A stretch of DNA of 64,000 bases. It comes from Micromonospora sp. NBC_01796. GTDB lineage: Bacteria; Actinomycetota; Actinomycetes; Mycobacteriales; Micromonosporaceae. Every line of letters begins with the position of its first letter. Position 1 is the first letter of the stretch. The stretch spans positions 5,316,001-5,380,000 of the forward strand of contig NZ_CP109078.1 of assembly GCF_035917455.1 (NCBI RefSeq). Direction: 5' to 3'. Positions 1-9,073 of this stretch are shown one piece after another. The notes under the pieces are model-generated. The model was not told where the DNA came from, did no database searches, and worked only from the letters and a program-made list of their open reading frames with translations. The position numbers and the translations under genes are program-made.

Positions 1-2
1 AA

Positions 3-482
3 CCACCGCCGGCCCGGATCCGGCTCACCACGTCCCGGTCCCGCCGGGAGATGCTCGACGGGAGCTGGTGGCCCGGCTCCCGCGACCCGGTACGGGAACT
101 CACCAGCCTGGTCGTCGCCCTGACCGCCGAGGGGGTCGGCACGGTGGAACGGGTCATGTTGCAGCCGACCGCGTGGGACCGGCATCCCCGTCGGATCGGG
201 ATCGGTGACCGGGTCCTGCGGGTGGGTTGGTTCACCACCCTCGACGCCGGTCTGGTGATCCTCACCGGACAGGGCGACCTCCGGATCGACCTGGCGGTGG
301 TGCCGCCACAGACCGCGTTCGCGGTCGCCACGGCGGCCATGCAGGCGGCCTCCCGGCCCGGCGCCGGGATTCGGCCACCGGAACAGCGGCATCCCGGTCC
401 GCCGTTGTCGTCCCGAGCGGGCGAGGGCGGCAACGGCCATAATCAGTCCCGGCGGGACTCCGCGACGGCGACTCGGGCCTGA
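3..482 (+). CDS. DUF5994 family protein, 5' end missing
   Basis: The reading frame is open from the first bases of the window, so the true start lies upstream; the ATG at 51 is internal. The peptide before it (ending in TSRSRRE) and the following LDGSWWPGSRDP match how DUF5994 proteins begin, as I recall them: an Arg/Leu-rich strand followed by LDGAWWPRSRD. A hydrophobic middle, with a Trp-rich strand around the RVGWFTTLD motif, precedes a low-complexity Pro/Arg/Ser tail. The function of the family is unknown; in actinomycetes it occurs as small stand-alone proteins. The tail after about residue 105 is not conserved-looking. Confidence 0.7.
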   Translation, partial: PPPARIRLTTSRSRREMLDGSWWPGSRDPVRELTSLVVALTAEGVGTVERVMLQPTAWDRHPRRIGIGDRVLRVGWFTTLDAGLVILTGQGDLRIDLAVVPPQTAFAVATAAMQAASRPGAGIRPPEQRHPGPPLSSRAGEGGNGHNQSRRDSATATRA

Positions 483-555
483 ATCCGGCGAGGGACCACC
501 GGTCCGGATGGGTACGGGTCCGCGCCCCAGGTGACGAGGACGGGACGTACCAACG

Positions 556-1386
556 GTGAACCTTGCACAGACCGGTCCGGAGACCGTGCAGGTCGGTTGC
601 ACCCTGACCCTCGACGTCACCGCACCGGCCGGTGTGGTGCTCCAGATCGCGCCCGCCCGACCGGCCGGCGGTGACCTCAGCGAACGCCTGGACATCGTGA
701 ACAACACCGTGCCGGTGACCGCCAGCGAGATCGCCGGACCGGTGGGCGGTCGCGCGCACCTGATCCGGGTGCAGCCGGGCAAGCTGACCGTCGACTACCG
801 GGCGACGGTCACCACCGGAGGTGGGACCACCGACCGGGTCGGCGACGCGGCCCGGGTGGAGGCGTTGCGGCCGAGTCGCTACTGCCCCTCCGACCGGCTC
901 GCCGGCTTCGCCCAGAGCCACTTCGGCGACCTGCCGACCGCCGGACAGCGGGTACGGGCGATCACCGACTACGTCTGGCGGCACATCGCGTACGTCTCCG
1001 GGTCCAGCGGTCCGACCACCGACGCACTGGACACGCTGTTGAGCGGGCAGGGAGTCTGCCGCGACTTCGCGCACCTGGTGGCCGCGCTGTGCCGGGCGGT
1101 CGACGTACCGGCGAGGATCGCCGCCGTCTACGCCCCCGGCCTGTCCCCGATGGACTTCCACGCGGTGGTGGAGACCGACATCGACGGCCGGTGGCAGGTC
1201 TGGGACGCGACCCGGCTGGCACCCCGGCAGAGCCTGGTACGCATCACCACCGGCCGGGATGCCGCCGACATCGCGTTCTGCACGGTGATCTCCGGCCGGC
1301 TCGACCTGGAGAGTCTGGAGATCAACGCGGTCTCCGGCGGTGACCTGCCGCTGGACGACCACGAGCGGTTGGTCACCCTGGCCTGA
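556..1386 (+). CDS. Transglutaminase-like domain protein
   Basis: The start is GTG at 556. The 276-residue protein has an N-terminal beta-rich half and a C-terminal transglutaminase-like cysteine-protease fold (PF01841). The likely catalytic triad is visible: Cys in GVCRDFAHL, His in DFHAVVE and Asp in WDATRLAP. There is no signal peptide or membrane segment, so it is probably cytosolic. Proteins of this type hydrolyse or transfer amide bonds, but the substrate cannot be deduced here. It stands alone between the DUF5994 gene and a methyltransferase, both on the same strand, with no obvious operon partner. Confidence 0.85.
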   Translation: MNLAQTGPETVQVGCTLTLDVTAPAGVVLQIAPARPAGGDLSERLDIVNNTVPVTASEIAGPVGGRAHLIRVQPGKLTVDYRATVTTGGGTTDRVGDAARVEALRPSRYCPSDRLAGFAQSHFGDLPTAGQRVRAITDYVWRHIAYVSGSSGPTTDALDTLLSGQGVCRDFAHLVAALCRAVDVPARIAAVYAPGLSPMDFHAVVETDIDGRWQVWDATRLAPRQSLVRITTGRDAADIAFCTVISGRLDLESLEINAVSGGDLPLDDHERLVTLA

Positions 1387-1502
1387 CCGGACCACCGCCA
1401 CCGAACGGGAACGCTGCGACGGCTCGGCCGCCCCGTAAACGACGACGGGTGTCGCTAGGGTGTGGGTCGCCGAGAAGTTTTCACGATCTGTGGGGGGTAG
1501 CG

Positions 1503-2336
1503 GTGTCTCAGCCGTCGGATGTCGGGAACCTGGACGTGGAGTGGGCGCCCCCCGGAATCGACACCAGCCTGCCGCACTCCGCCCGGATGTACGACTACTG
1601 GATCGGCGGCAAGGACAACTTCGCCGCCGACCGGGCCATGGGCGACGCGTTCGCCGCCGCCATCCCGAGCATCCGCACCATGGCCCAGGAGAACCGGGCC
1701 TTCATGCACCGGGTGGTCCGCTACCTGACCGACCAGGCGGGCATCCGCCAGTTCCTGGACATCGGCACCGGCATCCCCACCCGGCCGAACGTCCACGAGA
1801 TCGCCCAGGCCATCGCACCGCAGACCCGGGTGGCGTACGTGGACCACGACCCGATCGTGCTGGTGCACGCCCGCGCGTTGATGGTCAGCGGGACCGAGGG
1901 CGAGACCGTCTACCTCGACGCCGACCTGCGCGAGCCGGGGAAGATCCTCGCCGACCCGGACCTCACCGCCACGCTGGACCTGGAGCGGCCGGTGGGGCTG
2001 CTGCTGATCGCGATCCTGATGCTGATGGCCGACGAGGACGACCCGTGGGAGAAGGTCGCCGCCCTGCTGGACGCGCTGCCCTCCGGCAGCTACGTCGCGA
2101 TCACGCACCCCGGACTGGACTTCGACCCCGAGGCGATGGGTGGCATCGCGGCGGCGGCGACCCAGGGCGGCATGACCCTGGTGCCACGGGTACGCGACGA
2201 GGTGGCTCGCTTCTTCGGCGACTGGGAACTGGTCGAGCCGGGTGTCGTACCGGTGATGGCCTGGCATCCCGAGGGTGCGCCGCCGGCCGACCCGAACGGT
2301 GCGTACTACTGGTCCGGCGTGGCCCGCAAGCGGTAG
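1503..2336 (+). CDS. SAM-dependent methyltransferase, PF04672 family
   Basis: This is an actinobacterial PF04672 (formerly DUF574) protein: it has ARMYDYWIGGKDNFAADR near the N-terminus, a glycine-rich SAM site (FLDIGTGIPT) and VAYVDHDPIVL. GTG at 1503 is chosen because a run of G lies just upstream at ribosome-binding distance; an in-frame GTG at 1449 would add 18 unlike residues. The family is much expanded in actinomycetes, and substrates are unknown for most members. It ends 4 nt from the 3' end of a second family member on the opposite strand, so the two form a convergent pair. Confidence 0.85.
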   Translation: MSQPSDVGNLDVEWAPPGIDTSLPHSARMYDYWIGGKDNFAADRAMGDAFAAAIPSIRTMAQENRAFMHRVVRYLTDQAGIRQFLDIGTGIPTRPNVHEIAQAIAPQTRVAYVDHDPIVLVHARALMVSGTEGETVYLDADLREPGKILADPDLTATLDLERPVGLLLIAILMLMADEDDPWEKVAALLDALPSGSYVAITHPGLDFDPEAMGGIAAAATQGGMTLVPRVRDEVARFFGDWELVEPGVVPVMAWHPEGAPPADPNGAYYWSGVARKR

Positions 2337-2340
2337 CCGG

Positions 2341-3138
2341 TCAACGCACCCGGCCGACGCCCGCGGCGACCTTGAGTTTGGTCGGCGGCACGTCCTCGTC
2401 GGGTGACCACTGTCGCAGGTCGACCACGCCGGGCGGCAGCAGGTCGAAGCCGTCGAAGAAGCTCTCGATCTCGTCCCGGCCCCGGAACGTCATCGGCGCC
2501 GGGGAGTTCGCCGAGATCTCCTCGAGCTTCGCCCTGGCCGCGGGATCACTGCCGTCGACGCAGAACTGGGAGATGCAGACGTAACTGCCCGGTGCCATCC
2601 GTTCCCGGAACCGGGCGATCAGGGCGGCCGGGTTCTCCGCGTCGGTGACCAGATGGAACAGCCCGATGAAGAGAACCAGGACCGGCTGTTCGAAGTCGAT
2701 CAGATGCTCGGATCGCAACCGGTCGAGGAGCTGGTCCGGTTCGCGTACGTCCGCCTTGATCGAGACCACGCCGTCGTCGGTGGCCAACAGGGCGTTGTTG
2801 TGGACGAACACGATCGGGTCGTTGTCGACATAGACCACCCGCGCGTCGGGGGCGAGGCCGCGGGCCGTCTCGTGCACGTTGGGCGGGGTGGGGATGCCCG
2901 CCCCCACGTCCAGGAACTGCCGGATCCCGGCCTCGGCGCACATCCGGGTCACCCGGAGCAGGAACCGGCGCTGGGCCCGGCCGAGCGCGGGCAGGTCCGG
3001 GGCGAGCGCGATCACCTGCCCGGCCGCCTCCCGGTCGACCGCGAAGTTGTCCTTGCCGCCGAGCACGTAGTCGTACGCCCGCGCATGGCTCATCTGGGTG
3101 GTGTCGATACCGGCCGGTGCGTCGTCCTGCTGGGTCAT
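2341..3138 (-). CDS. SAM-dependent methyltransferase, PF04672 family (second copy)
   Basis: The 265-residue protein has the same architecture as the gene facing it: ARAYDYVLGGKDNFAVDR, FLDVGAGIPTPPNVHE (SAM site) and VVYVDNDPIVF. A Shine-Dalgarno-like GGGGAGC lies just before the ATG. The copies are clearly diverged (for example LFIGLFHLVTD here against LLIAILMLMAD there), so this is an old inverted pair rather than a recent duplication. The target of methylation is unknown. Confidence 0.85.
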   Translation of the reverse strand: MTQQDDAPAGIDTTQMSHARAYDYVLGGKDNFAVDREAAGQVIALAPDLPALGRAQRRFLLRVTRMCAEAGIRQFLDVGAGIPTPPNVHETARGLAPDARVVYVDNDPIVFVHNNALLATDDGVVSIKADVREPDQLLDRLRSEHLIDFEQPVLVLFIGLFHLVTDAENPAALIARFRERMAPGSYVCISQFCVDGSDPAARAKLEEISANSPAPMTFRGRDEIESFFDGFDLLPPGVVDLRQWSPDEDVPPTKLKVAAGVGRVR

Positions 3139-3186
3139 GCCCGCTCCCCGTGACGATGGATGCCCCTCGATCGCGCGGCCCCGATC

Positions 3187-3855
3187 CTAGTCGCGGACGT
3201 CGATGCCCGACGTCCCCCGCGACTCCACCATGGACAGCTCCGCGACGGGCTCGCGAACATGCCGATCCCGGCGCAGGTACCGGACCACCTCGACGGTGAC
3301 CGTGATGGTCAGGGCGATACCGAGCCCGAGCAGCAGGCCCTTCACCGGATCGTGCTCGAACGCCATCCCCCCGAGGTAGCCCACCAGGGCGGAGTAGACC
3401 GCCCAGGACCCCGCGGCCAGGGCGTCGAACAGGAGGAAGGCGCGTCGCGGGTAGCCGACCGCGCCCATGGTCAGGGTGATCGCGGTCCGCCCGCCGGGGA
3501 CGTACCGGGCGACCACCAGGGCCAGGCCGCCCCGGCTCAGCAGGGCGCCGCGCGCCCAGGCGAACGCGGCGTGCCGGCGGGTCCCGGCCGGCAGGCGGCT
3601 GTCCAGCCGGGCACCGGAGGCCCGCCCGATGAGGTACGAGACATGGTCGCCGACAAACGCACCGGCGGCGGCGACCGCGATCACCGGCAGCAGGTCCGGT
3701 TGACCGGTCGCGGCGAACACCCCGGCGGTGATCACCGCGGTCTCGCTCGGTACGACCGGGAAGAACCCGTCGACCACCGCCACGGCGAAGATCGCCAGGT
3801 ACACCCACGGTGAGGTCATGGTCTGCTGGAGCAGGTCGAGAACGGCATCCATCAT
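3187..3855 (-). CDS. DedA family membrane protein
   Basis: This is an integral membrane protein of the DedA/SNARE-associated family (PF09335). Recognisable features are the early FFPVVPSETAVI motif, the GDHVSYLIGR motif and the ARYVPGGRTAI motif with its conserved Arg and Gly. Four to five hydrophobic segments are visible. The start is placed at the MMDAVLDLL region (3855), because the longer frame to 3927 adds a polar stretch unlike the family. DedA proteins move undecaprenyl phosphate or phospholipids across the membrane and support proton-motive-force homeostasis. This is one of three DedA-fold genes in the window. Confidence 0.85.
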   Translation of the reverse strand: MMDAVLDLLQQTMTSPWVYLAIFAVAVVDGFFPVVPSETAVITAGVFAATGQPDLLPVIAVAAAGAFVGDHVSYLIGRASGARLDSRLPAGTRRHAAFAWARGALLSRGGLALVVARYVPGGRTAITLTMGAVGYPRRAFLLFDALAAGSWAVYSALVGYLGGMAFEHDPVKGLLLGLGIALTITVTVEVVRYLRRDRHVREPVAELSMVESRGTSGIDVRD

Positions 3856-4016
3856 CGGTGCCCCGACGGCCGGGTGTTGGCGCAGTTGTTGGTCATGTGA
3901 CGACCCTCGCCGTACCGCGGGGTCCACCGCATCCGACGGCGGTCAGCCGACGCCCCCCACGAAAGTAGGGGGTCACCGGCGACGATCGCAGCGGGAACGG
4001 GCGGTCGGTTGCCGCC

Positions 4017-4022
4017 TACGCT
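4017..4022 (+). promoter_or_regulatory. Leaderless-type -10 box TACGCT
   Basis: TACGCT lies 6 nt before the GTG at 4029 and no Shine-Dalgarno sequence is present. Transcription is predicted to begin at or next to the start codon. Confidence 0.5.
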
Positions 4023-4028
4023 GGGCCG

Positions 4029-5240
4029 GTGACGTACCACCGTCGGGCGCTCGCCCTGCTGCGCCACCGGTACGCGTCGATCCGGGCACCCGGCGGCTAC
4101 CACCGGCTGGTCCCGTACGCGTTGGCGGTGACGGTCTTCGTCTGTTCGAGGATGTCCGCCAGCGGCGACATCGGCGTCCGCTCGTCCTGGCCCGGCCTCG
4201 CCCTCGTCGGTCTGGCGGGCGCCTCGGCCCTGGCCGCCGGGGTCGCCCGGGTACGACGTGGGCCGATCTTCGTCGTGGCCGCGGTGGCCTGGATCGCGCT
4301 CGCCATGTGGCCGGCGCTCGTGGTCGCGTCCTACTACGCCGGGACGAGCCTGCCCCGCGACCGGATCAAGGTCTACCTGTCCGGGGCGGCGGTGGTCATG
4401 GGCCTGTCGATTCCGGTCGGCATCGCGGCCGGCGGTCAGCGGTACATCACCACCGTGGCGACCGGGAACTTCCTGATCATGTGTGCGCTGCTGGTCGCGC
4501 TGCCGCTGCTCGGCGGACTCTGGGTCAACGCACGCCGCGAGGTGTTCACCGCTCTGCGCGACCGCGCCGACCAGCTCGAACGCGAGCAGCACGCCCGGAT
4601 CGACCGGGTCCGGGCGGAGGAACGCAACCGGATCGCGCGGGAGATGCACGACGTGGTCGCCCACCGGGTCTCGCTGATGGTGCTGCACGCCGGAGCCATG
4701 GAGGTGAACGCCCCGGATCCGCGTACCGCCGAGTCGGCAGCGCTGATCCGTACCATCGGTCGGGAGGCGTTGACCAACCTGCGGGACGTGCTCGGCGTAC
4801 TGCGGTCGGCGCGGGTGGCCGAGGCGGTGCTCGCGCCACAGCCGGGGTTCGGCGACCTCGACCGCCTGCTCGACGCGTCCCGCGACGTGGGGGTCACGGT
4901 CACCCGGCATGACGAGGGTCTTCCCCGGCCGCTGCCGGTCACGGTGCAACGCGCGGTCTACCGCGTGACCCAGGAGGCGCTGACCAACGTGCACAAGTAC
5001 GCCCCGGACGGCGCGACCGACGTGCACCTGCGGTACCTGGCGGACGGGTTCGAGGTCGCCGTACGCAACAGACCCTCGGCCACGGCGGGCGTACCGCTGC
5101 CCGGTGCCGGGCTCGGCCTGGTCGGGCTGCGGGAACGGGTGGAACTGCTCGACGGGCGGCTGGAGGCCGGTGCCGAGCCGGACGGCGGGTTCACCGTCCG
5201 GGCCCGGATCCCGTACCCGGACCGGGAGGAGGCGGCGTGA
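4029..5240 (+). CDS. NarL-type sensor histidine kinase
   Basis: The first 170 residues hold several membrane segments. The HisKA_3 dimerisation and phosphoacceptor helix follows (EERNRIAREMHDVVAHRVS, with His in the MHD motif), then a HATPase_c domain with the N-box region (TQEALTNVHKYAP) and G-box (GAGLGLVGLRERVELLDG). It autophosphorylates and passes phosphate to the response regulator whose gene overlaps its last 4 nt (GTGA). The sensed signal is unknown; there is no large extracellular domain. The start fits a leaderless transcript (see the box at 4017). Confidence 0.92.
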   Translation: MTYHRRALALLRHRYASIRAPGGYHRLVPYALAVTVFVCSRMSASGDIGVRSSWPGLALVGLAGASALAAGVARVRRGPIFVVAAVAWIALAMWPALVVASYYAGTSLPRDRIKVYLSGAAVVMGLSIPVGIAAGGQRYITTVATGNFLIMCALLVALPLLGGLWVNARREVFTALRDRADQLEREQHARIDRVRAEERNRIAREMHDVVAHRVSLMVLHAGAMEVNAPDPRTAESAALIRTIGREALTNLRDVLGVLRSARVAEAVLAPQPGFGDLDRLLDASRDVGVTVTRHDEGLPRPLPVTVQRAVYRVTQEALTNVHKYAPDGATDVHLRYLADGFEVAVRNRPSATAGVPLPGAGLGLVGLRERVELLDGRLEAGAEPDGGFTVRARIPYPDREEAA

Positions 5241-5881
5241 TCCGGGTACTGGTGGTCGACGACGAACACCTGGTCCGGTCGGGACTGCGGATGATCCTGG
5301 AGGCGGCCGGTGACATCGCCGTGGTGGGCGAGGCACGCGACGGCGCGGAGGCGGTCGAGGCCGTCGTCCGGCTCGGGCCGGAGGTGGTCCTGATGGACGT
5401 ACGGATGCCCGGCGTGGACGGGCTCACCGCCGCGGCCCGGATCCGCGCCGTCCCGGGTCCACCAAAGGTGATCATGCTGACCACCTTCGACCTCGACGAG
5501 TACGTCCACCGGGCGCTCCGTGCCGGCGCGGTGGGATTCCTGCTCAAGGACACCCCGCCGACGGAACTCGCCGCCGCCGTCCGTACGGTCCACGCCGGCA
5601 ACGCGATGCTCGCCCCGACGGTCACGATGCGCCTGCTCAGCTCCTTCGTGGAGCGGGCGCCGGCCCGCGCCCGGCAGGCCCGTGACCGGCTCGCCGCGCT
5701 CACCGGCCGGGAACGCGACGTGATTCTCGCGCTCGCCCGTGGCCTGTCCAACGCCGGGATCGGCGGTGAACTGGGGCTGAGCGAGGCCACGGTCAAGGCG
5801 CACGTCAGTCGTGCGCTGGCGAAGCTCGGGCTCGGCAACCGGGTCCAGGCGGCGATCCTGGTCCGGGACGCCGAGGGGTGA
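5237..5881 (+). CDS. LuxR/NarL-family response regulator
   Basis: The receiver domain has the acidic pair (VVDDEH), the phosphoacceptor Asp in VVLMDVRMPG and the conserved Lys in LLKDTPP. The C-terminal LuxR-type helix-turn-helix runs from LTGRERDVILALARG to ATVKAHVSRALAKLGL. The gene is translationally coupled to the upstream kinase through a GTGA overlap, so the two form a cognate two-component system. Targets are unknown; the divergence of surrounding genes gives no further hint. Confidence 0.93.
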   Translation: MIRVLVVDDEHLVRSGLRMILEAAGDIAVVGEARDGAEAVEAVVRLGPEVVLMDVRMPGVDGLTAAARIRAVPGPPKVIMLTTFDLDEYVHRALRAGAVGFLLKDTPPTELAAAVRTVHAGNAMLAPTVTMRLLSSFVERAPARARQARDRLAALTGRERDVILALARGLSNAGIGGELGLSEATVKAHVSRALAKLGLGNRVQAAILVRDAEG

Positions 5882-5980
5882 CCGGACCCCTCGGCGTCGG
5901 CCGGTGTCCGCCGGTCCCGTCGCCGGGGCCGTTGTGGGCGTGCCGTCGCCCCGGCGGGTGCGTAGCGGACGCGACGGAAC

Positions 5981-6015
5981 CGGTTCCCTCCGCGCGCCCC
6001 ACGCGGAGGGAACCG
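5981..6015. terminator. Bidirectional hairpin terminator
   Basis: A perfect 14-bp stem (CGGTTCCCTCCGCG and its complement) with a 7-nt loop lies between the convergent response regulator and membrane protein genes. There is no T-tract, as is usual in this GC range. Confidence 0.65.
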
Positions 6016-6116
6016 TCGGGGCGGGCGCCGTCGTGCCCACCCCTGTCCGGCACCGGAAACGGCCACCCGGTCGTCCCGGTCGTCGGAGGTCGACCGGCAG
6101 CGCCGACCGTGGCCGG

Positions 6117-6719
6117 TCACGGAGATGCGGCGGGAGGGGTTCGTCTCGTTGTCCTCGCCAGCCCCAGCAGGTCCTTCGTGATCTGTCCGGAGCGCCACCA
6201 GGCGGCGACCGGAATCGCGGCGACGAACGCCGCCGCCGGCATCGTGGTGAACCCGGAGACGGCGAACAGGGCGACGGCCCACATGCCGGTGGTCGTGCCG
6301 AGCAGGATCAGCGCGCCGAGTCGTATCGCCAGGCCGGTGGAGTGCTGACCCCGCCAGGTGATGCCGACCAGGCCGAGGACGCCCACCGGCACGAAACTCG
6401 CCTTCCAGATCGTGTGGGTCAGGATGGGCATCGTCCCGGCGAATGGCGACATCCGGGCGTCGGACACGAGCATGGCGATTCCGCACGCCACGGCGGCGAC
6501 CATGAAAGTCACCTCGAACGGGCGCCAACTCGTCGCGACCATCGAGACGGTCCGGCAGTCCCAGTCATAATCCGATCGGGGATCGGCCCCATTGACCCGG
6601 GAATCGGCCGTGTTGGCCGCACCCGACGGTTCGGTACGCGTGTTGTACCGCGCTTTCGACAGTTGCGCGGGGAGTATTATCCGGTCGAAGGTGTTCCTGA
6701 AGACTGGCTCATTGTTCAT
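6117..6719 (-). CDS. Hypothetical four-helix membrane protein
   Basis: I do not recognise the family. The 200-residue product starts at MNNEPVF (6719), supported by GGAGGAAA about 8 nt upstream; a longer frame to 6887 lacks this. The first 75 residues are polar. They are followed by about four hydrophobic segments (VTFMVAAVACGIAMLV; SFVPVGVLGLVGIT; ALILLGTTTGMWAVALF; AAAFVAAIPVAAW) and a short basic tail. The gene stands alone. Its 5' region and upstream DNA look less GC-biased than neighbouring genes, which may indicate weaker codon selection or acquisition. Confidence 0.6.
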   Translation of the reverse strand: MNNEPVFRNTFDRIILPAQLSKARYNTRTEPSGAANTADSRVNGADPRSDYDWDCRTVSMVATSWRPFEVTFMVAAVACGIAMLVSDARMSPFAGTMPILTHTIWKASFVPVGVLGLVGITWRGQHSTGLAIRLGALILLGTTTGMWAVALFAVSGFTTMPAAAFVAAIPVAAWWRSGQITKDLLGLARTTRRTPPAASP

Positions 6720-7335
6720 GGTGTCATTTCCTCCGCCTGGCACAGCCCGGTGCCGGGTGAATGCGCTCGATGGATTCGGAGCAGGGGTGATCGCGGCCCG
6801 ACGGCGCCGTACCGGTACGGCCGGGGAGTCCGGTGACGTGCTGCTCCCCGCACACGGGCCAGCGGCTGCCGTACGCATCGTGTGCACTGTGCTGGCGGCG
6901 CGACCGTAACCAAATGGGTGGTGATCGCGGTCGCGACCTGTTTATCCGGGTGACAGAACGCTCAGACCGGTTCGCGCGCGGACCGTGACCGACGCGGACG
7001 CGGCATCGTTGTGGACGCTAACGCGCCTGGGAAAAGGTCATGGGGCCCCACCTTCGGACGTGAAAATCCATTGCCGAGGTCTGGGGCAATGTCCACTAAA
7101 TGGACCCGGCCACGTTATCCCGGTGCAGAATTTGATGTCAAGAGTGGGTCCGGAGGCCGGCGACCGGTCGGGTGGGCCGTGGCCACGGCGGGTATCGTTC
7201 TTCTGGTCGATCCGCCGATGTCGCTCCCACCCCGGCGGCACCTCTGAATGATCCCGGAAGGTGCGCAATGCCGGTGTCTTCCCGGGCATGCTCTCGTTCG
7301 TCGCGCCGACCCGGGTGTAGTGCTCCGGACAACCG
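6720..7335. other. Intergenic region with small hairpins
   Basis: The 616 nt between divergent genes contain no convincing coding sequence; short frames lack ribosome sites and family features. Two adjacent small hairpins are visible at 7069-7105: CATTGCC pairs with GGCAATG, and GTCCA pairs with TGGAC around a CTAAA loop. Promoters for both flanking genes must lie here, but I cannot place them with confidence. Confidence 0.4.
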
Positions 7336-8070
7336 ATGGTGACCGAATCCGCGGACCGCTGGGTCCGGGCGTTGGGTCTGATCGCCGAACAGTCCTGGCC
7401 GGATGACGGATCTCCCGGGGTCAGGCAGTCACTGTCGCGGATCTGCCGTGCGGCCGTGCACGCACTCTCCGCGTCCGGGGTCGGGATCAGCGTGCTGACC
7501 CGGGACGGGTCGCAGGGCTACGTCGTCGCGTCCGACGAAGCAACGTACCTGCTCGCGGAGTTGCAGTTCACGCTCGGGGAAGGGCCCGGGGTCGATGCCT
7601 TCGACACCCGTCGCCCGGTGCTGGTGACGGATCTGGCCGACGACGGCGCGGTGGGCCGCTGGCCGATCTGGGCCGCCGCGATGACCGAGCGTCGCATCCG
7701 TGCCGCGTACGCGTTTCCGCTCCAGGTCGGGGCGGCCCGGCTCGGCGTGATGGTCCTCTTCTGCGAGCGGGCCGGTTCGATGTCCGGCGACACACTGGAC
7801 CAGGCGCTCACCTTCGCCGAGATCGTCATGATGACGGTGCTCGACGGTGAGGGAGACTCCGCCAAGGGGGCGCAGGCCCTCGGGTTCGACGATGGGTCGG
7901 GCTACCGGGCGGAGGTGGCGCAGGCACAGGGCATGATCATGGTGCAGCTCGGAGTGAGCATCGGCGACGCGCTGATCCGGCTGCGTGCCCATGCCTATGC
8001 GCAGGCGCGCCCGCTGCACCAGGTCGCGCGCGACGTCGTCGACCGCAAGCTGCGATTCGACGGGTCCTGA
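7336..8070 (+). CDS. GAF and ANTAR domain regulator
   Basis: An N-terminal GAF domain (about residues 20-160, with GEGPGVDAFDTRRPVLVTDL) is followed by a C-terminal ANTAR RNA-binding domain (AQAQGMIMVQLGVSIGDALIRLRAHAYA, ending near RDVVDRKL). ANTAR domains bind tandem stem-loops in leader RNAs and act as antiterminators. GAF domains of this group sense small ligands or redox state. It is followed after 42 nt by a second GAF-ANTAR gene, suggesting co-transcription. Target RNAs are not known. Confidence 0.88.
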   Translation: MVTESADRWVRALGLIAEQSWPDDGSPGVRQSLSRICRAAVHALSASGVGISVLTRDGSQGYVVASDEATYLLAELQFTLGEGPGVDAFDTRRPVLVTDLADDGAVGRWPIWAAAMTERRIRAAYAFPLQVGAARLGVMVLFCERAGSMSGDTLDQALTFAEIVMMTVLDGEGDSAKGAQALGFDDGSGYRAEVAQAQGMIMVQLGVSIGDALIRLRAHAYAQARPLHQVARDVVDRKLRFDGS

Positions 8071-8112
8071 TCATGAATCTCGGCACTCACTATGGACAGG
8101 CATGGAGTTGTC

Positions 8113-8850
8113 ATGACCACAGTCTCACCACTTCGGCTCGCCAAGGTTTTCGTCGAGGTCTCCGACACCCTGGTGGACAGGTTCGACCTGATCGAATTCC
8201 TGCACATGCTGACCATGCGGGCCGCCGAACTCGCCGCCGCCGACGTCGTGGGTCTCGTCCTCGCCAACCAGCAGGGGCAGCTCCAGTTCATGGCCGGTTC
8301 CCGCGAGGAGGCCCGACTGCTGGAGTTGTTCCAGCTGCAGAATGACGAGGGACCGTGTCTCGACGCGATCCGTACCGGCGTGACGGTCGTCGAAACGGAC
8401 CTGCGGTCGGCGGGGACGCGTTGGCCACAGTTCGCGCCGCACGCCACCGCCGCGGGATTCCGTTACGCGTACGCGTTCCCGCTCCGCCTGCGCGCCCAGG
8501 TCATCGGGGCGCTGAACGTGTTCGGCGTGGACGACGGCAGGCTGCTCACGGACGACGACATCCCGGTCGTCCAGGCGTTGGCCGACCTGGCATCGATCGC
8601 CATCCTGCAGGAGCGTTTCATGAGCCGCGGTGAGGAACTCACCGTTCAGCTCCAGAGCGCGCTCAACAGCCGGGTCGTCATCGAACAGGCGAAGGGTGCG
8701 ATCGCACAGCACAGCGGTGTCAGCGTGGACGAGGCGTTCATTCTCATCCGGGGATATGCCCGGTCCAAGAACCTGCGGCTCGTCGACGTGGCCCGCACCA
8801 TCGTCACGGACCTCGCAGCCATCCCCGAATTCGCCCGGGCCGGCGGTTAG
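8113..8850 (+). CDS. GAF and ANTAR domain regulator (second copy)
   Basis: It has the same domain order as the gene upstream: GAF (NDEGPCLDAIRTGVTVVETDL; YAYAFPLRLRAQVIGALNVF), then ANTAR (VVIEQAKGAIAQHSGVSVDEAFILIR). The start is set at ATG 8113 because GGAG precedes it at normal distance; the frame is open from 8092. The two copies are clearly diverged. Together with pdtaR 400 nt downstream this makes three ANTAR genes within 2.6 kb. Confidence 0.88.
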   Translation: MTTVSPLRLAKVFVEVSDTLVDRFDLIEFLHMLTMRAAELAAADVVGLVLANQQGQLQFMAGSREEARLLELFQLQNDEGPCLDAIRTGVTVVETDLRSAGTRWPQFAPHATAAGFRYAYAFPLRLRAQVIGALNVFGVDDGRLLTDDDIPVVQALADLASIAILQERFMSRGEELTVQLQSALNSRVVIEQAKGAIAQHSGVSVDEAFILIRGYARSKNLRLVDVARTIVTDLAAIPEFARAGG

Positions 8851-8954
8851 GGTCGGTGCCGGGGCCGTGTTGCGGGCGGGGTGCCACCCCGGTAACTCCA
8901 TCCGTGCGGCGATCGGTGTCGGTGATCGGACACCCGTACGCCGTCGATTCGGGA

Positions 8955-8985
8955 AAGGCGCGACCCGGTGCTCGGGTCGCGCCTT
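8955..8985 (+). terminator. Terminator after the GAF-ANTAR pair
   Basis: A perfect 13-bp stem (AAGGCGCGACCCG and its complement) with a GTGCT loop ends in TT and is followed by GTTGA. Confidence 0.7.
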
Positions 8986-9073
8986 GTTGAAGATCACACC
9001 TCGGTGCCGGTGCGACGACGATGCGCACTAAGAGTCAGTAGGCAACCACGCTGCGCGTTTGTGTTGCCCGACG

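Noticed and set aside
7069-7105. Adjacent hairpins as an ANTAR-target leader.
   Set aside because: The loops do not show the hexaloop with A1 and G4, and the hairpins are over 200 nt from the gene, so they are only mentioned.
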